The translations under genes and the position numbers were made by a program. From positions 62,001 to 126,000 of the forward strand of contig JANQPX010000004.1 of assembly GCA_028285265.1 (NCBI GenBank): DNA of 64,000 nucleotides, written 5' to 3'. Origin of the DNA: Geminicoccaceae bacterium. Its GTDB lineage: Bacteria; Pseudomonadota; Alphaproteobacteria; Geminicoccales; Geminicoccaceae. This document shows, piece by piece, positions 38,227 through 47,163 of this stretch. Numbering within the stretch: the first letter of the stretch is position 1; every line of letters begins with the position of its first letter. Below the pieces are notes generated by a model. The model made no database searches. It saw nothing but the letters and a program-made list of their open reading frames with translations, and was not told the origin of the DNA.

Positions 38227-39225
38227 ATGGCGGCAACGCGTTCTGTTAAGCTTTTAATTATTGGCTCTGGCCCTGCCGGCTACACCGCAGCGATTTATGC
38301 GGCTCGTGCAAATCTGGAGCCGGTCTTGTTCCAGGGCTTGCAGTCCGGAGGGCAACTCTCGATTACGACGGATGTCGAAAACTACCCAGGATTTGCCGAC
38401 GTCATCCAAGGCCCTTGGCTCATGGAGCAGATGGCTGCACAGGCAACACATTGTGGCGCAGAACTTATCGCTGATCTTATTGCGTCAGTCGACTTTAGCC
38501 GCGCGCCTTACCGTTGTGTTGCCGATTCCGGTGACGTGTTCCTGGCCGATTCGGTTATCCTTGCCACAGGAGCGCAAGCCCGTTGGCTTGGGCTTGATAG
38601 CGAGCAGAAATTTTCAGGGTTTGGTGTTTCCGCCTGTGCCACCTGCGATGGCTTTTTCTTTCGAGGAAAGCCGGTTGCGGTTGTTGGCGGTGGCAATACA
38701 GCGGTCGAAGAGGCAAATTATCTGGCAAAGCTTGCCAGCAAGGTAACCCTCATTCATCGTCGAGACGAGCTTCGTGCCGAAAAAGTGCTGCAAGATCGTT
38801 TGCTCGCAAATCCAAAGATTGATGTCCTTTGGGACACTGTCGTTGATGAAGTCTTGGGCAATGACGAGCCGCTGGGTGTTACTGGCGTCCGCGTGAAAAA
38901 CGTCAACACCAACGCTATGCAAACCGTCACGGTGGACGGAATCTTTATTGCAATCGGGCATGATCCCGCCACGGCGCTGGTGAAGGATCAGCTGGAGATG
39001 GACGATCATGGGTATGTTTTGACCAAGCCCGACAGCACTCAAACGAGTGTCCCAGGTGTGTTTGCAGCAGGCGATGTTCAGGACAATATCTACCGCCAGG
39101 CGGTGACGGCGGCCGGCACTGGCTGCATGGCGGCATTGGAGGCGGAGAAGTTCTTAGCCGAGCAAGCGGCGTCGGAGACGACTATTTCTGCCGACGACGT
39201 GCCGAAGGCGGCCGTAGGCAGCTGA
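38227..39225 (+). CDS. trxB: Thioredoxin reductase
   Basis: This is a 332-residue flavoprotein. The FAD motif is IIGSGPAGYTAAIYAARA at 11-28, the redox-active pair is C137/C140 in ACATCDGFF, the NADPH motif is VVGGGNTAVEEA, and the C-terminal FAD block is GVFAAGDVQDNIYRQAVTAAG. It keeps thioredoxin reduced with NADPH. It is followed 16 bp downstream by the LsrB-type LysR gene, the same order I know from rhizobia. Confidence 0.97.
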   Translation: MAATRSVKLLIIGSGPAGYTAAIYAARANLEPVLFQGLQSGGQLSITTDVENYPGFADVIQGPWLMEQMAAQATHCGAELIADLIASVDFSRAPYRCVADSGDVFLADSVILATGAQARWLGLDSEQKFSGFGVSACATCDGFFFRGKPVAVVGGGNTAVEEANYLAKLASKVTLIHRRDELRAEKVLQDRLLANPKIDVLWDTVVDEVLGNDEPLGVTGVRVKNVNTNAMQTVTVDGIFIAIGHDPATALVKDQLEMDDHGYVLTKPDSTQTSVPGVFAAGDVQDNIYRQAVTAAGTGCMAALEAEKFLAEQAASETTISADDVPKAAVGS

Positions 39226-39241
39226 GCAAGGAGACTTAGCC

Positions 39242-40150
39242 TTGCAGGATTGGGACCGTATCCGTGTCTTTCACGGGGTGGCAGAGGCCGGTAGTTTCAC
39301 GCGCGCGACGGAAACGCTCAATCTTAGCCAGTCCGCAATCAGCCGGCAGATCAGCGCGCTCGAAGAGGATGTCGGCACGCCGTTATTCCACCGGCATGCT
39401 CGAGGACTGGTCTTGACCGAGCAAGGTGAGCTTCTGCTCGAGAGTGCAAAGGCGATTGCGAGCAAGATCGCGACGACCTCGAGCCTTTTGAGCGAAAGCA
39501 AAGAGGAGCCTACCGGTCACCTTCGGGTGACAGCAAATCAAGGATTTGGTTCCTTTTGGCTTACCAGTCATCTCCAGGAGTTTCTCGACCTTTACCCCGA
39601 AATCACCATCAATCTCCTGGTGCTTGATGCTGAACTCGATCTCGGCATGCGTGAGGCGGATGTTGCTATTCGGCTCACGCCTCCAAGCAAGCCTGATCTC
39701 ATTCAAAAGAAGCTACGTACGGCTCACACCCATCTCTATGCGTCACCACGCTATCTGGATACGGCATCTCCATTGGAGACCATCGATGACCTGGATCGTC
39801 ATCGTCTGATTGATTATGGGGCTGGCACAACACCGCCGCCGGTACCGAGTCTAAATTGGGTCCTCGAAGCGGGTCGGGATGATGATGATCCAAGGCCCAG
39901 GCGGCAGCCTGCCCTCTCTATCAACAATGTTTATGGCATGCTACGCGCGGTCCAGAAGGGGGCAGGTGTCGCCTCTCTGCCCGACTATCTAGGTTCCATC
40001 TCGGACCGGCTTGTTCGCGTCCTTCCGCAACTCGAAGGCCCAAGCTTCGATGTCTATTTTGTCTACCCCGAAGAAATGCGTTCATCGGCGCGTATCGGCG
40101 TCTTTCGGGATTTTCTTCTAAAGAAAATGGGTGAGCAGCAGGTCTGGTGA
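39242..40150 (+). CDS. lsrB: LysR-type regulator, LsrB/VtlR-like, without cysteines
   Basis: This is a 302-residue LysR regulator. The HTH domain lies at 1-60 (WDRIRVFHGVAEAGSFTRATETLNLSQSAISRQISALE) and the effector domain starts near 90. The start is TTG 39242 with AAGGAG 9 bases upstream. It sits directly after trxB and directly before an AbcR-like RNA. This is the context of LsrB/VtlR regulators of rhizobia, Agrobacterium and Brucella, which control abcR genes. The translated protein contains no Cys at all, although redox-sensing cysteines are reported for rhizobial LsrB, so thiol sensing seems unlikely here. Orthology is inferred from context and would need a tree. Confidence 0.85.
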   Translation: MQDWDRIRVFHGVAEAGSFTRATETLNLSQSAISRQISALEEDVGTPLFHRHARGLVLTEQGELLLESAKAIASKIATTSSLLSESKEEPTGHLRVTANQGFGSFWLTSHLQEFLDLYPEITINLLVLDAELDLGMREADVAIRLTPPSKPDLIQKKLRTAHTHLYASPRYLDTASPLETIDDLDRHRLIDYGAGTTPPPVPSLNWVLEAGRDDDDPRPRRQPALSINNVYGMLRAVQKGAGVASLPDYLGSISDRLVRVLPQLEGPSFDVYFVYPEEMRSSARIGVFRDFLLKKMGEQQVW

Positions 40151-40187
40151 TTCAACTGTTGCTTCCAAAGCACAGCGGCACAATTAC

Positions 40188-40202
40188 GCATAGCAGCTAT
40201 GC
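40188..40202. promoter_or_regulatory. Perfect dyad, candidate LysR operator upstream of the sRNA
   Basis: GCATAG-CAG-CTATGC is a perfect 6-bp inverted repeat with a 3-base centre. It lies 38 bases after the LysR stop and about 110-120 bases before the first sRNA hairpin. LsrB/VtlR-type regulators bind upstream of abcR genes, so this is the best operator candidate. It does not show the generic T-N11-A form exactly. Confidence 0.5.
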
Positions 40203-40309
40203 AACCAAGGACTAGCATTTTCGGCGAAATATCTATATCTATTGCATTGCAGCATGAGAACAACGCCTAGCGATGATCTCGCTGCCGAAGTCGAAGCCCC
40301 ATGTGCGGC

Positions 40310-40429
40310 ATCGATTTCACCCTTCAGGCGCGATGCCTGAAGTTTCGAGGATCGATGATCCTCACGTCTCCCAGACGTTAAGCCTCCCTGATTAGCTCCG
40401 CCGGGCCGTTGTGCCCGGCTCTTTTTTTT
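40310..40429 (+). ncRNA. AbcR-like (alpha-r15 type) trans-acting small RNA
   Basis: Three perfect hairpins follow one another. H1: 40323-40329 with 40335-40341. H2: 40347-40353 with 40357-40363. H3: 40364-40369 with 40373-40378, loop CCC inside a CUCCCAG context. A single-stranded linker with CCUCCCU (40383-40389) and a strong terminator stem follow. No protein frame fits. Chained hairpins with exposed anti-Shine-Dalgarno CUCCC motifs and a position next to an LsrB-type gene match the AbcR family, which with Hfq represses ABC-transporter binding-protein mRNAs. The 5' end is a guess from the family's usual length of about 120; it could begin as early as about 40260. The structure is seen; family membership is inferred. 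Confidence 0.7.
40400..40429 (+). terminator. Strong rho-independent terminator of the AbcR-like RNA
   Basis: A 7-bp GC stem, 40400-40406 against 40413-40419, has a 6-base loop followed by TC and eight Ts. It is by far the strongest terminator in the window and forms the 3' end of the small RNA. Confidence 0.92.
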
Positions 40430-40612
40430 CCAAAACGGATTTCACCGGAACAAAACGTGAAATGATCTAGCAGCAAGTGCCATCTCGGATCAACCGTTTT
40501 TGCAATGCTTGGTGATTTCGAACGTTTCGTGAAATTTCTGTTTCACTGCGTGAGGCAGAATTCGCGCTTTCGGCGTGCAGAAAAGCCACATTCTACCGAG
40601 CGGTGAGCCGCT
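40430..40612. other. Spacer between the sRNA terminator and the end of msrP
   Basis: No gene is seen in this stretch. A small GTGAAA/TTTCAC hairpin occurs near 40530-40547, without a T-run on either strand. I looked for a second, tandem AbcR copy as in rhizobia and found none. Confidence 0.3.
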
Positions 40613-41587
40613 TTACATGAAGAGCGGTTCGTCCTGGAGATCCTTATACAGGTCAGCGACGAATTCCTCATAGCCGTTATAAAGCAATGTCGGAATCTTC
40701 TCTTCTCCACCGAGCGGCTTTTCCATCGCTTGGCTCCAACGCGGATGAGAAACTTCTGGATTGACGTTGGCCCAAAATCCGTATTCGGAGGCTTGAGTTT
40801 CTTCCCAGAAGCTTATCGGGCGCTCATCCGTGAACGCAAAACGAACGATTGATTTGATTGATTTGAAGCCATACTTCCAGGGAACCGCGAGGCGGAGCGG
40901 CGCGCCATTTTGTTTTGGCATCGGCTTGCCATAGAGACCTGTCGCAATAAAGGCGAGTTCATGAGTCGCTTCTTCAATCGTTAGACCTTCAACATAAGGC
41001 CAAGGGTACCAGAATTGTCGTTGGCCGCTTGCCATATCGGCATCATGGAAGGTTTCCATACGAACATATTTGGCACTGCTCGTTGGCTTTGCGAAATCCA
41101 CCAGCGCTTTCATCGGAAAGCCGCTCCAAGGTACCGCCATGGACCAGGCCTCGACGCATCGATGCCGATAGAGACGCTCTTCGAGCGGCATCTGGCGAAT
41201 AAGATCATCGATGTCGACGGTCTTCGCTTCCTCGACATAGCCTTCGATGATCACTGTCCAAGGCCGGATCTCAAGTGCCTGAGCGGCCTGCCAGATTTGC
41301 TTGTGGGAGCCGAATTCGTAGAAATTGTTGTAGGTCGTCGCCAGCTCTTCCGGTGTCGGTTCGGGAAAACGGTCGTCGAGCGTGTAAGTCGGATTGCGCG
41401 TAACCGGATAAAGATCAGCTGTTGGATCATCATTCGCCCACGCCGATCGAAGGGGCATGAGCCCACCTGCCAACATGGTTGCACCTGCACTTAAGCCTTT
41501 CAGCAAGTCACGGCGCCGGAGGTAAACTGACTCGGGTGTCGCGTCGCGCTCAGGTATCTCCCAACCTCTACGTCGCTTGATCAGCAT
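40613..41587 (-). CDS. msrP: Periplasmic protein-methionine-sulfoxide reductase catalytic subunit MsrP (YedY)
   Basis: This is a 324-residue molybdopterin protein. A twin-arginine signal is at 24-31 (RRRDLLKG), followed by a hydrophobic stretch and a cleavage site near AWA. The Mo-ligating Cys is C144 in YRHRCVEAWSM; KYVRMETFHDADMASGQ and NGAPLRLAVPWKYGFKSIKSI are conserved cofactor blocks. It repairs oxidised methionines in periplasmic proteins. Its usual membrane heme partner MsrQ is not next to it: upstream on the same strand is a DUF2079 gene and downstream is the sRNA. The electron donor must be encoded elsewhere or differ. Confidence 0.95.
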   Translation of the reverse strand: MLIKRRRGWEIPERDATPESVYLRRRDLLKGLSAGATMLAGGLMPLRSAWANDDPTADLYPVTRNPTYTLDDRFPEPTPEELATTYNNFYEFGSHKQIWQAAQALEIRPWTVIIEGYVEEAKTVDIDDLIRQMPLEERLYRHRCVEAWSMAVPWSGFPMKALVDFAKPTSSAKYVRMETFHDADMASGQRQFWYPWPYVEGLTIEEATHELAFIATGLYGKPMPKQNGAPLRLAVPWKYGFKSIKSIVRFAFTDERPISFWEETQASEYGFWANVNPEVSHPRWSQAMEKPLGGEEKIPTLLYNGYEEFVADLYKDLQDEPLFM

Positions 41588-41686
41588 CGTTCGTCTCTCG
41601 CCGTTGCCATTTCAATCCAATGTATGGCGATCTGAAGTCGAGCGCAAAAGGGCGACAAACCTAGGTCCAAGGAATTGATGGCCAGA

Positions 41687-43108
41687 TCACGGGTCTGTGA
41701 TCAGGGTCGTCCTACGTTCATCTTTTTCGTCGCGAACCCTGTAGATCGTCAGAAGCTCGCTTCTCTCGATGGACTCGACGCGATCAAGGGCATCGAGCTT
41801 CGCTCGTGTCGCCTCAATATTGATGAGATAATCCCCGGCGAGATCCGACAGCAGGATCAGATCTCCAGGCAGAAGATCTTCCTCATCCCATGTCGACCGC
41901 AACATGACATAGCGGTCCCGGCTGGAGACATAGGGCCCAAGGCCGCTCTGAGCAAGGATGGCTTGATCAGGTGGAGCTTTGCGATAGGGGGCAAGCTCAT
42001 GATGCAGGGCCCAGTGCTCAGGAGTTGGCCAGTGTTTCACTAAGTCGGTTATCGGGGTTCGTCCTTTGTTGAGGAGAAGGGCGAGAACGACGGCAAGAGC
42101 CAATGCATGAGCCGGTCGCGCCTTCGGAATCAAGAATGCTCGGTGGAGACCAACAAGGCGGTTCAAACCGTGCATCGCCGCAACCAAGAGAAAAACGCTG
42201 ATCAGGTCATTATAGTGATATTTCAAGTCCAGCTGTGCCTCATAGCCGACAGCTAGGTTGACGGTGATCAGGGGCAACGCAGCCATCGCGGCTCGCCAGC
42301 CCAAGAGCGGCAAGAATGCAAGCGGAAGAACAAGGAGAAACACATAGAGCGTCTTCTTGCCCAAGAGGGCAAAGGGTGCGAGCCGGTCAGCTAACACCCA
42401 GTCAGTGTCTTGAAACGCCGGCATGATGACGAGCACAATAACAGCCAGGGACGCAAGGCCAATCGCGGCAAGAATGCTTCCCGTTGACCAACGATCCTGG
42501 ACCAAGGCTGCATAGATGCCGAGGCCGATGACGGCGAGGGGCGCGTTTTCTTTGGCTGCAATAAGAAGCGGCACCAGAACAATAAGAAGCCACATCCGTC
42601 GTTCGATAAGGGCGAGTAGGCAGCCAGCAAGAATTGGCATCGCGACTGTGGGTGGGTGAAAATGCGACAACAACGCATTGGTGAACGGTCCGTAGACAAA
42701 GGCAAGCAGGCAGAAGCCCAGGAGTATCCAGGGACGCCGCGCTCCGAAAGCAGATCGATCAAGGAGATGCGTGCCAATGCGATAAAGCAAGATCAGCGTG
42801 ATCCCGACCGCAAGTCCCTGGCCAATCATGAGGACCATTGGCGTGGGAAAGAGTGTATAAAAAGGAGCAAATATTGCGGTTAGGGGAGAAAAGTGAACGG
42901 CAAGATGGCTTCCGCCCAGAACGTCGGAATGAAAGCCTTGACCGTTCGCCAGATTCCAAGCGACGTTGCTGTAGATTCCAGTGTCATAGTCATTCAGCGC
43001 GAATCCGTAGAACTGAGTCGTCTTGCTGACCACGCAAAGCAGTGCGAGCAGGCAAAGCCCACCGAAGACCCACACATTGCCTCTGGTCTCATTCATGCCT
43101 TCGGGCAA
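41687..43108 (-). CDS. DUF2079 polytopic membrane protein
   Basis: This is a 473-residue protein with about 9-11 hydrophobic helices. The conserved DUF2079 start is present: ALNDYDTGIYSNVAWNLANGQGF and HLAVHFSPLTAIFAPFYTLFPTP, with an Asp-containing first loop like that of GT-C glycosyltransferases. The C-terminal soluble tail (about 80 residues) holds LAQSGLGPYVSSRDRYVML. An enzymatic role in sugar transfer to lipid or protein is possible but not shown. ATG at residue 5 is an alternative start. It is transcribed alone between msrP and phaC. Confidence 0.82.
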   Translation of the reverse strand: MPEGMNETRGNVWVFGGLCLLALLCVVSKTTQFYGFALNDYDTGIYSNVAWNLANGQGFHSDVLGGSHLAVHFSPLTAIFAPFYTLFPTPMVLMIGQGLAVGITLILLYRIGTHLLDRSAFGARRPWILLGFCLLAFVYGPFTNALLSHFHPPTVAMPILAGCLLALIERRMWLLIVLVPLLIAAKENAPLAVIGLGIYAALVQDRWSTGSILAAIGLASLAVIVLVIMPAFQDTDWVLADRLAPFALLGKKTLYVFLLVLPLAFLPLLGWRAAMAALPLITVNLAVGYEAQLDLKYHYNDLISVFLLVAAMHGLNRLVGLHRAFLIPKARPAHALALAVVLALLLNKGRTPITDLVKHWPTPEHWALHHELAPYRKAPPDQAILAQSGLGPYVSSRDRYVMLRSTWDEEDLLPGDLILLSDLAGDYLINIEATRAKLDALDRVESIERSELLTIYRVRDEKDERRTTLITDP

Positions 43109-43239
43109 GCCATTTGCTGGTACGCTTGAGAATGACGCCGGCTGTTTGTCAGGGCGTTGTCAACTGTGTAGATACCCCACACCGCGACACGTCTTAGGCG
43201 GGATTTTACGATATCGTCAAGATAGTAAGATCGGGAGAC

Positions 43240-45030
43240 TCACACGTCTCTGGATTTTACGTAGCTGCCCGGGGCGTCTTCGATCGCGATCAAGCCGGCA
43301 TTGCCGGGCGTGCGTGCTTTCACCTTGCTACCGGATTTCCGTCGAATCCAGCTGAGCCAGTTCGGCCACCATGACCCCTCATGTTGATCGGCACCCTCAA
43401 GCCAATCTTTCGGGTCCATCGGCAGATCGTCGTTCAGCCAGTATCCGTATTTCTTCGATCCTGCCGGATTGATCACGCCGGCAATATGGCCCGATCCTGC
43501 AAGCACGAATGTGTTTTTGCCACGGTAGGTCTGGGTTGCAGCATAGGTCGAGTCCCAAGGTGCAATATGATCTTCTCGGGTCGAGAGCACGTAAGCTGGG
43601 ACACGGATCTTGGTGAGATCGATCGGTACCCCATCAAGCGTCACGCCGCCTGGTTTGATGAGTTTGTTGTTCTGATAAAACTCCCGCAAATAAAAGCTAT
43701 GCATGGCGTAGGGCATACGTGTGTTGTCTGCGTTCCAATAAAGAAGATCAAAGGGGAATGGCTCCTTGCCCAGGAGATAATTGTTGACCACAAACGACCA
43801 GATTAAGTCGTTGGCGCGCAGCATATTGAAGGTTGTCGACATCTCCCGACCGTCAAGATAGCCCTTTTCGGCCATCATATGATCCATGGATGCAAGTTGT
43901 TCTTCATCGACAAAGACACCGAGATCACCGGGTTTCTCAAAGTCGATGAGCGAGGCGAAAAATGTCGCTGATTTGATCCGCTTGTCTTGTTTTTCCGCCA
44001 TGTATGCGAGCAGAGAAGCCAACAGCGTGCCGCCGAGACAATAGCCGATGGCATTGCATTGAACCTCGCCTGTCGCCTGCTCGACTGCTTTGAGTGCCGT
44101 AAGAGGCCCTTCGAGCATATAATCTTCAAATGATTTGTCAGCATGGCTTTTCCCGGGATTGACCCAGGAGATGACAAAGACGGTTAGGCCCTTGTCCACT
44201 GCATATCTGACGAAGCTGTTCTCGGGTTGGAGGTCGAGAATATAGAACTTATTGATCCAAGGAGGAACGATCAGAAGCGGTGTCTTGTATACCTCTTTCG
44301 TCGTCGGCGAATATTGGATCAACTGCATCAAGTCGTTTTGGAAGACGACCTTACCTGGAGTGGATGCAATATTGCCGCCGACCTCAAAGGCATCAGCATC
44401 AGTCATGGTGATTGCTAGCTTACCTTTCCCTCGATCGAGGTCGGTGAGCAGGTGATTGAGACCGCGGAGAAGGTTATCGCCGCCCGATTCCAGCGTGGCA
44501 CGCAGCACCTCTGGATTGGTGGCCACGAAATTACTCGGTGCGATCGCATCGACGAACTGGCGCGTATAGAAGTCAAGCTTCTGCCTCGTCTTATCGTCCA
44601 AGCCGTTAACTTCATGCATGACTTCGGTGAGCCAGCGCGACGTCAAAAGGTAAGACTGTTTGATGACGCTGAAGACGGCGTCGTCGTTCCAGGCAGGGTC
44701 GCGAAACCTGCGGTCATCTCGAGCAGGCTCGATCATAGGATCGGTGCTCTGCCCCAACATGCGTTTGCTAGCATTGCGCCAGAGGTCAATATAGCCTTGC
44801 CAAAGGGAAAGCTGCGCTTGGACCATAGCAGCCGGATTGGCCATCATCCGGGTGGTTAGTTCCGTGACAATGGGTGTCAGATTGAGAGGATCTGGCGAGT
44901 CGCCGCGAGTGGGAGATTGGCCAGCATTTTTGGCAAATTCGGTCAGAATCTTCTGGCTACGCTCCATGATCTCGCCAATGAGTTCAAGCTGCTCACTTTG
45001 ATTGCGCCGATCGGTTTTCCCTGCACCCAT
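43240..45030 (-). CDS. phaC: Class I poly(3-hydroxyalkanoate) synthase
   Basis: This is a 596-residue protein with the PhaC N-domain (WRNASKRMLGQ, DPAWNDDAVFSVIKQSYLL) and an alpha/beta-hydrolase core. The nucleophile is C331 in the lipase-box-like GYCLGG. The Asp is in STREDHIAPWDS and the His in GSGHIAGVINP. PPWINKFYILDLQPENSFVRYAVDKG is a class I signature. It polymerises (R)-3-hydroxyacyl-CoA into storage granules. No phaA, phaB, phaE or phasin gene is adjacent, so monomer supply is encoded elsewhere. It is divergent from the lipoprotein gene. Confidence 0.96.
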   Translation of the reverse strand: MGAGKTDRRNQSEQLELIGEIMERSQKILTEFAKNAGQSPTRGDSPDPLNLTPIVTELTTRMMANPAAMVQAQLSLWQGYIDLWRNASKRMLGQSTDPMIEPARDDRRFRDPAWNDDAVFSVIKQSYLLTSRWLTEVMHEVNGLDDKTRQKLDFYTRQFVDAIAPSNFVATNPEVLRATLESGGDNLLRGLNHLLTDLDRGKGKLAITMTDADAFEVGGNIASTPGKVVFQNDLMQLIQYSPTTKEVYKTPLLIVPPWINKFYILDLQPENSFVRYAVDKGLTVFVISWVNPGKSHADKSFEDYMLEGPLTALKAVEQATGEVQCNAIGYCLGGTLLASLLAYMAEKQDKRIKSATFFASLIDFEKPGDLGVFVDEEQLASMDHMMAEKGYLDGREMSTTFNMLRANDLIWSFVVNNYLLGKEPFPFDLLYWNADNTRMPYAMHSFYLREFYQNNKLIKPGGVTLDGVPIDLTKIRVPAYVLSTREDHIAPWDSTYAATQTYRGKNTFVLAGSGHIAGVINPAGSKKYGYWLNDDLPMDPKDWLEGADQHEGSWWPNWLSWIRRKSGSKVKARTPGNAGLIAIEDAPGSYVKSRDV

Positions 45031-45217
45031 ATGTTGTTCCTTTACCGACTTGACCGATAAGATTAAGCTTTGGCGTTAACGTCCATGGCGGTCAAGTCGT
45101 CCTCGCTTCGGCTTGGCGACAGTCTGAAGGACCGGGTTCTTGACGATTTCGCCACGACGATCTTGAGGCGGACGGCAATGCCGAATGGGTAGGGATGACT
45201 GCTTGGACTTCACTGGA

Positions 45218-47056
45218 ATGTGCCTCAGAGGATCGCCCATAGCCATTGCTGTTCTCGTCCTGCTTCTGGCTTTATTGCTTGCCGGATGCAGTCCCGGCCG
45301 AGACGATATTGGCTCCTATCCGCAGCTCAGCACTGTGCCAAGCAAGCCGAGGCCAAGCCTGCCGATCGAGGAGAGGCGTAAGATCGTTCGCGACTTGATT
45401 GAGGAGCGGGATGCTAGTCGACGCCAGACGGCGGTCGTCCGCAGCCGTAGCGGTCTGAGTACGAGCGAATATGGGGCATCATGGGACGGCACGGCTAATG
45501 CTGAAACCATTATCCCTGATGAGCCAGCTGACCAGGAGGTCTTCACCCTAAGAGGTGAAAGCGAAGACAATAAGGGCTCTGAGTACCGAAGTGGCGCACA
45601 GTTTGACGATGGCAGCCTTGATGACTTTATTCGGCAGCTCGAACGTGACACGAGCCCTGGAGTACCCAATGATCCGGTTTCGGACGACGCGTTAACAGAC
45701 GAAACCAGTTTTCATCTCTTCGAGATAGGCGACGAACCGGCGAGCGTTCTCATCCTTGCCGGATTTGCGCCAGCGATCATGCGCCATCCACAGGCGCAAG
45801 GCGATCCAAGAATCCGACTGGCCGCCAATGGCGACGAACCGGGGTTCGTTTGCCGATGGTTAGGCTGGGCTGTCGGCTGGTCAGGCGCTTGTACTCGAGC
45901 GGATCAAGAGCAGGCCGAGCAGAGCGACCAAGCTGAAAGTGTGGATGGTGGTGAAGACAACACCACGGCTGAGATCGAAGAGGAAACGAGCCGGTTGCAG
46001 CAGGAGCGCGTTGCCGATCGTGAGTCTAGTTCGGACACCGCTTCGCCTTCACGCCGGTCAAGTGGCGATGCTGCAGAGGGGTTCAATGCAGACGATGCCT
46101 CGGATGCCATCGAGGATTTGGGTCGTGGGGCCCTGGCGCCAGTCAAGAGTTCATTGGAAAAGCTCCGCGACTTTATGCGGGCTCGGCGATCGACAGACCC
46201 GGAGACATTGCCAGCGGACAGGCGCTCCTTGGGAAGCCGTGGGGAGGCGCCCACTGGACGGGTGACGGTGGATCGTCCGCCAATCCCGTCCCTTCGACCT
46301 AGGGTAAGAGATGACCTTACGATCGAGGATGCTGGCGAAGCATTTGAATTTAGGCGCCTGCCGCCCCCGGCATTCAAACCGACTGCTGCAGATGAGCCCG
46401 TGATTCTGCCGGCGCCTGCGCAATCGTCATCGACATCAATCGACAGTGACACACGCACGAAAGAGCCAGTGCCAGCCTCCCGAGTCATCGAAACTGCCGC
46501 AAGACCGCACTTGCCGGCGATACGCCCGAAGGATATCGTTCAGCAAACAGAAAACCCCGAAGATCGTGCTACGCCCTCAGCTGCAACGGAGAAGCTTGAG
46601 AGCATGACCCGGCGGCTCGTCGATGGACTGAAGCGCGCACAAGAAGAATCGCTGTCGGGCGCTGAGCCCAAGGCCAGTGACCAGCCAGCCGCGACAGCCG
46701 CTTTGACCCCACCTTCGATTGACGACCCGCAGCGGGGCGAAAATTGGCTGCCACCTCAAGTCATAGATCTTGAGCCGGGGTCTTCAAACGTGACCGCTGA
46801 AAACATGGCGATCCTTGACAAGACCCTCGCCCATGCGCGGGCGAACGGCCAGAAGATCCAGATCATTGGTGAAGCGGGTACGACAAAACTTGCGCTCCGT
46901 AGGGCGACTGAAATCGGTGCGGCATTGGTCCGGTTGAGCGCGACCGCTGAAATCCTCGAATATGACTTCAGCGTTGTCCAAGGTGTCGATCGAGTCAGGT
47001 TGGTGATCATTCCCTCGGCATCGATAGACGACCCTGACATTGCCCCTGCAGGTTAG
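45218..47056 (+). CDS. Large lipoprotein with disordered middle and OmpA-like C-terminal segment
   Basis: I prefer ATG 45218 (612 residues) because it gives a compact lipoprotein signal, LLALLLAGC, with the lipidated Cys near residue 24; ATG 45185 would add 11 acidic residues. The middle 400 residues are rich in Pro, Ser, Asp and Glu and look disordered. It holds a short ordered part near residues 165-225. The last 110 residues (VIDLEPGSSNVTAENMAILDKTLAHARANGQKIQIIGEAG, LALRRATEIGAALV) resemble a divergent OmpA/MotB-like fold that binds peptidoglycan. It would tether an outer- or inner-leaflet lipoprotein to the wall. No gene name is known to me. The aminotransferase gene follows about 110 bp downstream. 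Confidence 0.75.
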   Translation: MCLRGSPIAIAVLVLLLALLLAGCSPGRDDIGSYPQLSTVPSKPRPSLPIEERRKIVRDLIEERDASRRQTAVVRSRSGLSTSEYGASWDGTANAETIIPDEPADQEVFTLRGESEDNKGSEYRSGAQFDDGSLDDFIRQLERDTSPGVPNDPVSDDALTDETSFHLFEIGDEPASVLILAGFAPAIMRHPQAQGDPRIRLAANGDEPGFVCRWLGWAVGWSGACTRADQEQAEQSDQAESVDGGEDNTTAEIEEETSRLQQERVADRESSSDTASPSRRSSGDAAEGFNADDASDAIEDLGRGALAPVKSSLEKLRDFMRARRSTDPETLPADRRSLGSRGEAPTGRVTVDRPPIPSLRPRVRDDLTIEDAGEAFEFRRLPPPAFKPTAADEPVILPAPAQSSSTSIDSDTRTKEPVPASRVIETAARPHLPAIRPKDIVQQTENPEDRATPSAATEKLESMTRRLVDGLKRAQEESLSGAEPKASDQPAATAALTPPSIDDPQRGENWLPPQVIDLEPGSSNVTAENMAILDKTLAHARANGQKIQIIGEAGTTKLALRRATEIGAALVRLSATAEILEYDFSVVQGVDRVRLVIIPSASIDDPDIAPAG

Positions 47057-47163
47057 CGACAACAAGCCAACGGGATCTCGGCTCCTGCTCGGATGTGGAT
47101 TGGCTTCAAGCGTAGTTGTGCTACACATCCGCCATGACTCCACTAGAGGAAGGATGATCGGCC

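Noticed and set aside
40430-40612. Second tandem AbcR copy
   Set aside because: There is only one small hairpin and no T-run; nothing resembling the three-hairpin chain.
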